Assembly: GCA_003024985.2 (NCBI GenBank)
Contig: PXIH01S0042850.1
Length of the DNA stretch: 10,562 nucleotides
Source of the DNA: Euperipatoides rowelli
Lineage: Eukaryota > Onychophora > Udeonychophora > Euonychophora > Peripatopsidae
Reading direction: 5' to 3' (one strand)
Each line of letters starts with the position of its first letter. Position 1 is the stretch's first letter. The translations under genes were made by a program, and so were the position numbers. Of this stretch, positions 1-6,497 are shown one piece after another. A model generated the notes under the pieces. It had not been told where the DNA came from and searched no databases. It saw only the letters and a program-made list of their open reading frames with translations.

Positions 1-360
1 TTTTAAATAAGTTTTATATTATCTTTATTTCTGAAGTACTCACCCCTCAATGAACAAAAGAGAAAAAAAAAACACAATTGTGTTTTGCCCTGATAATATT
101 AATCTTTCACATTTGAGAATATTTCTTTTGAAATGATATGTCACCTGTTGCCCATCTTCTTACAATTATCATGATTTATTTCATGAGTGTGAACTCTTTC
201 CAGAGAAAATTGTTGTCCCAAATCTAACTCACCAATAAGAAATTTTCCTTGCTTGTTCAAATGTGTAATAGTATATTTGAATCCTGTAATCATATCTATA
301 ATTTTTTACATTTTTATTTATATTGACAATTTCTTTGCATTTAAATTGTCCTATCTCTAG
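1..360. other. AT-rich non-coding stretch, intron-like
   Basis: No open frame, RNA gene or repeat is recognised here. The stretch ends in a pyrimidine-rich run and CTCTAG at 355-360, a reasonable splice acceptor for the candidate exon that follows. On that reading this is the 3' part of an intron of a + strand gene extending off the left edge of the window. This is inference from the downstream signals. Confidence 0.3.
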
Positions 361-523
361 TCAGCGATTGGTTTTCCTCTTTGTGCTCCCCTTCTGCCAA
401 ACTAAAGTAAGCCTGTGTGGCTTCCCACCTCTCCTTGAATTAACAGCGCTGTGCTTTAGGATGCGTATAGATCCGTCACCTTTCGCTGACAGCAGACATT
501 TCAAATTGAGCACATTTGTTTAA
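361..523 (+). CDS. Candidate 3'-terminal coding exon, unknown protein
   Basis: A GC-richer island in AT-rich surroundings carries one open frame of 53 codons from 362 to a TAA at 521-523. It begins directly after a good splice acceptor (pyrimidine tract and TAG at 358-360). The predicted end is hydrophobic at first (RLVFLFVLPF), then polar, finishing DPSPFADSRHFKLSTFV. An AATAAA signal lies 120 bases past the stop. I recognise no family. The frame can be extended upstream to an ATG at 323, but that part is AT-rich and looks like intron. An alternative acceptor at 445-446 (AACAG) would give a shorter exon in the same frame. Open frames of this length occur by chance here, so the case rests on the combination of GC content, acceptor and poly(A) signal. 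Confidence 0.3.
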
Positions 524-665
524 TTGATATTTGATTTTTTTATTTATTAATATCTTTGATTTAAATGTTTGTTCATTTAAAGTCGTGGTCAGACTTTTAT
601 TTGCCGTGTACATTTTAAATGTGTAACTTTATGCCGTATGTCAATAAACTTTTAAAATATTATTT
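524..665 (+). other. Candidate 3' UTR with poly(A) signal
   Basis: The sequence after the TAA at 521-523 is T-rich and holds a canonical AATAAA at 643-648. T-rich sequence follows (TTTTATTTTG near 672-681), as expected downstream of a cleavage site. Cleavage would be near 660-670. This would be the 3' UTR of the exon at 361-523 if that exon is real. Confidence 0.3.
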
Positions 666-2360
666 GCGATATTTTATTTTGAACATTTCCAGCCTCTTAA
701 AGTTAACTTTTGAAATTGAACAATCTTGAATTTGTGCTTATCATTGGAGAACTCTGTCAGTGTGTGTGTTACACAATTGTTCCATAAAAACATCGCTATT
801 GTAATATTGGACTTCATGCTGTGTTGTCATCATCTCTCCTCCATTGTAATGTTACCTTCAACCTCTGAGTGCCTTACTGCCATCTTGTCACCGTACGTTG
901 CATTGTGGGAAAAATCATACAAACTCAGCAGGTAGCAATCAGTGAGCAGCAATACTAAATTTTGGAACAGCTTCTGTAAGAAGGCTTTGAAGTTCGACTA
1001 TTTTGTGTATCTGCCAATCCGTTACAAGATTCAACAACAACAATGTGAACCTTGCGAAAATCTGCAAAATGGTTGTGGGTGTAAATAGTTTAACACCTGT
1101 TGAAGTATAAAAAGTAAAGCAACAATTATTCAGGATCTATCTATCTTTGCTTACAATATATTAATCTGCCTTTGATATATTAATTTATCTTATCCTGTCT
1201 CTGAGTGCATCAAAATGTAAGGTCATCGCAAAGTTTAAGTTTTCCGTAGCCACCTGGCTGTGAAGCCTAAGATATTTCCAATCAAGCACCTGATAAGGTA
1301 TCCCCCAATATAGTTGCAATGGAAGAGATGGCCCAACTCTATTTGTTCAATGTCTAATTCCAACATCGAGGAGCCGAAGAAATATTAAGTCTAGGCCTAG
1401 CAAATTTTGCAAACTTTTAAAAAAACCTAGGTACTAACTTTATAAATTCAAAACGGCAATAATTAAATTCAAAATTAGAGTATAGTTTGACCACGCAAAT
1501 TATATGTTTAGATAAATTTTTTTAGCCTTATTTTGATATCTTTAAATCTCAAACAAACTTGATAGATTTAAAGTTTGAAGTAACTATTTGAATATGTCAA
1601 TTTGTATAGTATAATTATTCACTACCGTCTTTATGGCCAGAATAAATTTTAATATGTTTGAGTAAATTTCTGTTGGCAGTCTGGTCTTTTAACTTGCCGG
1701 GTGCAAACGAAATGATAGAAAGTTAGTTTAGTTGATTTTTTTCCCATGCGAATCTAATTATTTTTGTGCAAACAACAGTGCATAGTTTAGTTTCTTTATC
1801 AGTCAATTTTTTTTTTTGTCAGAGCATTTAAATTAACTTCCTCACGGTACGTGTACAGGCTGCATAAGTTACTTGAAAAATCCAATTAACTAACGAGAAA
1901 CCTTGGTTGCAACTGTAGTCTATAGCTAATCTTTGATATTTTTGTGTCTCCATATTTAGTTAGGATGTATTTAAATAAAGCACAGAATCACTTCCCCAAC
2001 ATAGAATACTTTTTAGCATAGTATAAGTCCATTATCTCTTTGCATTAAGTGCTAGAAAAATCCCTAAAGTTTAGTTTCAGATAGCGCTAAAGTACATAAA
2101 ATGTTAGAAATGCTACTTAAAAGTAGGTACATAACATACTACCGGTGAGCCCACCTTCTTCAAAGGGTACCTTTAATTAGGTTTGCCGGAGTGGTTGACC
2201 CTAGAGAGAACCGGGGTATAGCATTAAACACATATTCATTCTAGACATTTATTTTTGGCAAAAGAGACGAGTAGGAACAAAATCAATAAAGTTGAAATTT
2301 ACACTTAATAAAATTGAGTTTGTGTTATTTTAATTTTTATTTATTATTTTATGTTTAGTT
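666..2360. other. T-rich intergenic or intronic DNA, no gene recognised
   Basis: All frames are short and none looks like a known family. The more complex parts (about 740-1100, 1200-1390, 2130-2230) have mixed composition but frequent stops. Small items seen are a short TG run near 761-770, a 10 bp palindrome CTAGGCCTAG at 1391-1400 and several ACCGG/CCGG motifs at 2140-2215. None of these supports a gene or a complete mobile element. Confidence 0.5.
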
Positions 2361-2364
2361 AGGG

Positions 2365-2442
2365 GTGTGTTTGGCTGTATCCATGATTTCTTGGACACCA
2401 ATGGAAGGTGTTGTCCAAGGGCTGCAGCCAAACAGGAGACAC
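2365..2442. other. Long imperfect hairpin, about 78 bases
   Basis: A perfect 9 bp outer stem pairs GTTTGGCTG (2369-2377) with CAGCCAAAC (2425-2433), one further T-A pair outside. An inner stem pairs TTGGACA (2391-2397) with the TGTCCAA at 2412-2418, and ACC/GGT can close a 7-base loop (AATGGAA, 2400-2406) with a small bulge. An asymmetric internal loop separates the two stems, and GTGT/ACAC can add four pairs at the base. Size and shape resemble a microRNA precursor, but the internal loop is large and expression is unknown. It could also be a remnant of a small inverted-repeat transposon. Confidence 0.45.
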
Positions 2443-3130
2443 AATTTTATTCTAGCATAATGCGTGCGAAACAAGATTAGCAAGCCGGTGATATTTTGCC
2501 CTTCTATCTTTGCAGTTTTATACTTCTCCAACCAGACATAAGTTTTGATGAGTTGTTAAGAAAGTTACAAATCTGTGAGTTTCATGTGTAGAGTTGTCGA
2601 CTTTAATAGCTAATTTTCTTGTGATGAAATGTTTGTGTTAATCAATCAATTTCCAGTAGTAATAAATATTTTGAAGTCATCTTATTCAAATCCACTTTCA
2701 ATCAAGGGCAATTGATCTCCGACATATTTTGGCTGTCCGCGACTGGATCGCTCGCCTTCTCGTGTTCATTTAAAATAATAAATTTTTTTAAATGCTATCT
2801 TGCTGGTGTGGGGTTTTTTGTCATTCCAATGGTAAAATAGGAAGGGGGGGGGGGATGTTTAATGTTGTATTGTAATGTTTTTAATTTTTTTTTAAAGAAG
2901 TCAGAAAATTAGTAATTCTTTGAAATAGTTAAGTATGGTTTAAAATCTGTTTTCCCTTTGGTTGAGCTATTAGAATGTTAAGCCCGTTCCTGCATTTATG
3001 AAATATTGATTTTTTTTAATTATTTTTCTTTCTTTCTTCTAAATCTGAAGTCAGATTCCTTAACATTTTGTTTTAATCGCTCTGGCAATTTTATTTTATC
3101 CCATTCAATATTTTTATGTGTAGTAAAAAT
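2443..3130. other. AT-rich DNA with a CpG cluster and a G11 tract
   Basis: No gene recognised. Six CpG dinucleotides fall within 2720-2762, in a short GC-rich island unlike its surroundings. It is open in two + frames, one of them continuing from a possible acceptor at 2654-2655 for about 60 codons, but no family is recognised. A run of 11 G bases lies at 2844-2854. Confidence 0.4.
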
Positions 3131-3155
3131 TACGTCATCAAATTTTGTGCACCTT

Positions 3156-3325
3156 AAGATGGCAGCCGTGTTGAATTTCTAAAATTTATTTTTTAGTTAG
3201 AATTTGTTTTTTTAATTTGTTCAGTAAAAGTTACACTTTTTATAATCGTTAGGATTATGTGTTGAAGTTTATTAGTAATTTCNGTTAACCCTTTTNAGTC
3301 ATGTGGGCACAAAATGGCTGCCGTG
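3156..3325. repeat. Two diverged copies of an ATGGCNGCCGTG unit
   Basis: AAGATGGCAGCCGTG (3156-3170) and AAAATGGCTGCCGTG (3311-3325) lie 155 bases apart. Each is preceded by GTCAT and a GTG...CAC-like stretch and followed by TTCTAA and a T-rich run, so the similarity reaches beyond the core. The core resembles the AAnATGGCGGC site of the YY1 transcription factor, and ACGTCA at 3132-3137 resembles a CRE half-site. Two isolated Ns (3283, 3296) lie between the copies. They could be a diverged tandem duplication or fragments of a dispersed repeat. Confidence 0.4.
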
Positions 3326-3479
3326 AAATATTCTAATTTTTTTGCAAATCTTCCTTCCTTTCAATTTAATTCAATAAGCTATCTTGCAGTACTCAAATTT
3401 TAGTTAGTCATTTCAATTCCTGTGGTCAATAATGATTTTTTTCTTCCCAAATACAATATAATTGAAGTATTAAATAATT

Positions 3480-3502
3480 ATTAATGAAAATTATTCATTA
3501 AT
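3480..3502. repeat. Perfect 9 bp inverted repeat with 5-base loop
   Basis: ATTAATGAA (3480-3488) is followed after AATTA by its exact reverse complement TTCATTAAT (3494-3502). The arms are AT-rich, so chance is a fair explanation. Confidence 0.6.
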
Positions 3503-3610
3503 GTTCGTTTTTCGTTGGCTACCTTTAATTTTTTTTTTGAGTGAAGTTTATGAGAAGTGTTTGGACATTCGTCCTGTGTAATTTTTGATGTTACGTTTAG
3601 CTATGTTTAT

Positions 3611-3705
3611 GCTTGTCAATTTTAATGCTTTAGAGTAAAGTAAAGCTTGTCATTTTCTTTGATTCAGAGTGTGTTATACTTGTCATATATATGATTCAGA
3701 GTAGT
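3611..3705. repeat. Three-unit tandem repeat, 33-34 bp period
   Basis: CTTGTCA recurs at 3612, 3646 and 3679. The later part of the unit, GATTCAGAGT, is exact at 3661-3670 and 3693-3702, with a diverged copy ending AGAGT at 3632-3636. The phase between the two sub-motifs is kept in all three units, so this is a true degenerate tandem repeat rather than isolated word matches. Confidence 0.65.
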
Positions 3706-3918
3706 CTTTTAGCTTTAAACTTTTTATATCTGATCAATTTAAATTAGTTGTGTGTCTGAATGGTAGTCCGTTTCAAATTTGTTTTACACATTTCTAGACG
3801 TTTTTCATCTTTTGAGGGAAAGATGACTTGTCTACTGCGTGGTGACATCAAATTTTACTGTTTTTCAAATTTAGTTAAGTTTTGGAATATAAATATTCCT
3901 GTAGCAATAGTCAATTCC

Positions 3919-3937
3919 AGTGTTAACAGTTAACACT
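3919..3937. repeat. Perfect 19 bp palindrome
   Basis: AGTGTTAAC and GTTAACACT flank a single central A. Nine base pairs with a one-base centre is the most compact perfect palindrome in the window. Such a form suits a homodimeric DNA-binding protein better than an RNA hairpin, since there is no loop. No function can be assigned. Confidence 0.7.
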
Positions 3938-4144
3938 TTTTCAGATACCGTTCCGATTCCTTTTTCAATTATTGCTAGTCAACTTAAAGTTTTTTTTCAA
4001 ATATTAATATTTTCAATAATATTCCATTCAATATTTTTGTGATTTATTTGTGCTCAAGGGAGAGTTAAATTTATTTAAATTATTAATTATTTTTTTCCCA
4101 AACTTAGTCCATATTTTTAATTTAATATTAATGTCACATGATTT

Positions 4145-4330
4145 GGATCGAGGGAGATCCTGAGTTTGTTTTGTTTAAATTTTGGATCAAAGGAGATCCT
4201 GAATTTGTTTTTTTTTTAATTTTTTCAAATTGGGCTCAAAGGAGTCCTGAGTTTGTTTTTGTTCCGAAATTTGGATCAAAGGAGATTCTGAGTTTGATTT
4301 TTAAATTTTTTGCTAAAAGGAGTTCCTGAG
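4145..4330 (+). repeat. Five-unit tandem repeat, each unit with a small hairpin
   Basis: A degenerate unit of about 39-48 bases is repeated five times, with starts near 4145, 4184, 4232, 4273 and 4312. The conserved part reads GGATCAAAGGAGATCCTGAG, then a T-rich spacer. Inside each unit the sequence is self-complementary: GGATC pairs with GATCC around a 6-base loop in units 1 and 2. Unit 3 has GGGCTC/GAGTCC and unit 4 GGATC/GATTC, where the changes give G-T (G-U in RNA) pairs that keep the stem. Unit 5 is largely degraded. The frame is open across 4138-4329 and gives a repeated GDPEFV-like peptide, which I take as a by-product of the repeat. Confidence 0.6.
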
Positions 4331-4734
4331 TTCAATTTTTTTTTTTGTTAAATTTGCTGTTTTTGAGTAAATTTATTCATTCCTTTTAATGCTTTTGATG
4401 AGTTCCACTCTTTCTTTACTCCATTAGTTTAAACACTTTGGAAAGTCCTATTTCAAAATTGTTAGATTCAGATTGTTTCCCTTTTTAATTAATTTTTTCT
4501 GGGGAAGTAACCTGTCTGTGATTGTTTTTTTCCTTGTCCATTAACAAGGGAATGGCATCCACTTCACTTTATAGGATCTTACCCGGTTCTGAACAATTAT
4601 TTTTGTACCGGACACTCTTCCAAATTATTTTATTTGCCGCCTTTTTATTTAAATTTTCCAAACTTTTATTATGGAGTAAAGTAGTTTTGTACTTATCATT
4701 GTTAGTTGTTTGCACTGTTTTAAATCTAAAATTA
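4331..4734. other. T-rich non-coding stretch
   Basis: A frame of 84 codons from 4522 is open but very hydrophobic and T-driven. It runs into the C tract and resembles no known protein, so I do not call a gene. Confidence 0.45.
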
Positions 4735-4747
4735 CCCCCCCCCCCCC
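4735..4747. repeat. C13 homopolymer
   Basis: Thirteen consecutive C bases lie in sequence that otherwise has very little GC. Its true length is uncertain because such runs are prone to sequencing error. On the - strand it is a G13 run able to form quadruplex-like structures. Confidence 0.7.
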
Positions 4748-4760
4748 TATGTTTTTTTGG

Positions 4761-4812
4761 TCACATTAAGATGTGATGTTTTGTATCAGTCATATCAAAT
4801 AGTGTGATATGA
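4761..4812. repeat. Two adjacent small hairpins
   Basis: TCACAT/ATGTGA (4761-4766, 4771-4776) has a 4-base loop. Fourteen bases later TCATATCA/TGATATGA (4790-4797, 4805-4812) has a 7-base loop. Both stems are perfect. They lie just after the C13 tract. No function is known; a rho-independent terminator is not expected in this kind of genome. Confidence 0.5.
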
Positions 4813-4867
4813 GTAGTTAAAAGTTTGATTTTTTTTTTTATGATGTTTTTAATTATTTTTTTATTCG

Positions 4868-5010
4868 CATGGAAGTTATGCATGGACGGACAGAAAGTCA
4901 TACAGAGGCAGATCGAGAAAAAATGACAGAGGGATAAGGGACCGCTTGAGTTACCTGCTGCCAGGGTGATGACAGTGCAACACAAGTTTAGGACAACCAC
5001 CACTGACCAT
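4868..5010. other. Mixed-composition island, purine-rich on + strand
   Basis: This 140-base island is GA-rich at first (GGACGGACAG, CAGAGGCAG, GACAGAGGG), then balanced, and sits between AT-rich flanks with sharp edges. The start looks like a decayed (GACA/GACG)n tract. On the - strand a short frame reads VVVVLNLCCTVITLAAG before a possible donor GGTAACT, but there is no ATG in that frame. It may be a fragment of an inserted element or a lone exon; neither can be shown. Confidence 0.3.
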
Positions 5011-5071
5011 TTAAATTATAAATATATAAATCAATTTAATTATAAAATTAAATATCGCTCATAATTGAATA

Positions 5072-5198
5072 ATTCACTGTTTCACAGCTTTTTTTTCACT
5101 AGCACATGCTTGATAATTTTCTTATATAATTTTTTTATACAAGCAGACCAGATTTTCCCCCTGCTTAGATTAAAATATACTATGAAGAAACAGTGAAT
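5072..5198. repeat. 12 bp inverted repeat flanking 103 bases
   Basis: ATTCACTGTTTC (5072-5083) and its exact reverse complement GAAACAGTGAAT (5187-5198) bound a 127-base segment. The size fits a small non-autonomous inverted-repeat element (MITE). No convincing target-site duplication is visible beside the arms, and the similarity stops abruptly outside them. Confidence 0.4.
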
Positions 5199-5254
5199 GT
5201 AATAAATACAAAATAAAAAATGATACAATAATAATAAATAATAAATAAAGAGAC

Positions 5255-6373
5255 ACAATATTTTTAAAACAACTTTATTGAAAGCAAAGAGATATTAGAA
5301 AGTGTTTGTGTAATGCAGGGACATAATTCTAGGGGTGAATGAGTGTATGTTGCATGCACACTATAACCAGGTTCAGTATACACCTCTAACCTTCAAGAGG
5401 TCCTAGCTACATACCTAAGTGGGCATAATAGCACATACAGATTATACCTAATTTAAGTGGAGTTCTATATTTTTGCTTTTTAATGGCTTAACTAACTATT
5501 GTTTTGAAGGATTTTTCTAACTGTAAAACTATGGGCAAAGCCTAATCTAAAAATAATGTGTGGTGTAAGGTAAAATTAAAGTAGTATAACATATAAATAA
5601 TAAATTTGCAAATGAGGTAAAGATGACTGGAAGAAAAACTATAGACTGTTGTCAGAGCTGGAAAGCCCCCAATTTTGCTGGCAAAGATTTGGTGCCAACT
5701 TTAAGTAACCTATCCAAGTAGCCAAACAGATAAAGCATTAAATAAGTGAATATGTAAAGTTTAAAAGACTTCATCTTAAACTTAGAGATAAAATGGCTAC
5801 CATATAAATTAAATAAATACATTTGTAAAAGATTCAAGGCAAGTAAAATTTAAATAAATTGCCACAAACAAATTATTAAAAGATTAAAAATACCAAGATA
5901 ATTTAATCTAAAATATATTAAAAGAGCAAAGTATGTCTGTCTGTCAAAATAAAATAAAATTATTCCATTTGTAAATGCAGGGAAGAAATCACACAAAATC
6001 CAACGTTACTAGCAGGAATATTCGTATTGTTTAATTTTCCAAACCTGGCCATAATAATCCTATTAAAATACATAAATTGAATTTAAATTAATTGATTTAT
6101 ATTTAGACAAAGATTTTACTTGTGTATAAATTATCAACATAGATGTTCAAATTTGCAATACATGATCAAATTTAATAATTCAAATATAATATGTTCTTGA
6201 CAAAAACAAAAAAAAAAAAACAAAAAAAAAATATTTATAATTTTTATAAATTGAAAGTATTAGTTAGATTTATGCACCCAAGTGCTTGGTGGTCAAAGAT
6301 TAAGATTACTAGCTAGATTTTATACTGAAAAGTTTCAAAGTTACTTACTTGGATTCTTCATCGGCGAATCTGA
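5255..6373 (-). other. Candidate 3' UTR of the - strand gene
   Basis: Read on the - strand, this follows the TAA at 6376-6374 and runs to a canonical AATAAA at 5279-5274. A U- and GU-rich stretch (TTGTGTCTCTTTATTT) comes next, which is where a cleavage element is expected, so the transcript would end near 5250-5262. The - strand is T-rich throughout, as is common in UTRs. An A-rich homopolymer region on the + strand at 6203-6231 interrupts it. A 6 bp stem (ACCTCT 5382-5387 with AGAGGT 5396-5401, 8-base loop) lies near the end. A UTR of 1.1 kb is plausible but unproven. Confidence 0.35.
5274..5279 (-). promoter_or_regulatory. Poly(A) signal AATAAA, - strand
   Basis: TTTATT on the + strand reads AATAAA on the -, in the context CAATAAAGTTG and followed by U-rich sequence. 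Several + strand AATAAA words (5201-5260) lie just downstream, so opposite-strand transcripts could end in the same 70 bases. Confidence 0.4.
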
Positions 6374-6414
6374 TTAGATCTGACGCAGCGAATATGTCAC
6401 TAGTCCATATGCAG
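6349..6414 (-). other. Alternative cassette-exon reading, 66 bases
   Basis: The same - strand sequence contains a second possible exon. It has acceptor CATTTTAG (AG at 6416-6415), 66 bases, then a perfect donor GTAAGT at 6348-6343. It is open in a different frame from the terminal exon above (21 full codons, including SDIFAASDLIRFADEES) and its length is a multiple of three. The pyrimidine tract is weak. The two readings cannot both be the main product, although alternative splicing could use both. Confidence 0.2.
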
Positions 6415-6497
6415 CTAAAATGACATACCACGATGTTGGAAAGTGCGCGTAGGATCCATGATTAAAGATATTTAAAAGAAGAAACTTTGAGAAAGTT
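6374..6497 (-). CDS. Candidate 3'-terminal coding exon, membrane protein end
   Basis: On the - strand a strong splice acceptor (TTTTATTGCAG, 6508-6498, with branch-like GCTAAT upstream) is followed by 40 open codons and a TAA at 6376-6374. The exon starts with the third base of a codon. The predicted C-terminus has a hydrophobic helix-sized segment, WYVILAAYGLVTYSL, ending RQI, preceded by NHGSYAHFPTS. That would fit the last transmembrane helix of a membrane protein. The region 6355-6455 is CpG-richer than its surroundings. I recognise no family, and upstream exons are not found in the window. Open frames of 40 codons are common here and two other frames are also open over part of this stretch, so the call stays tentative. 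Confidence 0.35.

Noticed and set aside
726-935. 69-codon + strand frame
   Set aside because: It has no splice or start context, no recognisable motif, and a length expected by chance at this AT content.
2130-2230. Short frames reading TTGEPTFFKGYL and LGLPEWLTLERTGV
   Set aside because: They look protein-like but are split by stops, with no family recognised and no supporting neighbours.
3101-4038. 15 bp direct repeat CCATTCAATATTTTT at 3101 and 4024
   Set aside because: A match of this length and AT content is expected about once by chance in a window this size.
4138-4329. Repeat peptide frame (GDPEFV-like)
   Set aside because: It is a by-product of the tandem DNA repeat; the unit lengths are not all multiples of three and the peptide pattern breaks down.
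4522-4776. 84-codon hydrophobic + strand frame
   Set aside because: Its hydrophobicity comes from T-rich composition. It ends through the C13 tract and matches no family.
4761-5003. 80-codon - strand frame with a signal-peptide-like start
   Set aside because: The start is GTG, not ATG, and the end is AT-rich filler across the hairpin region.
5652-5837. 61-codon - strand frame
   Set aside because: It falls in the proposed 3' UTR, is AT-driven and has no motif.
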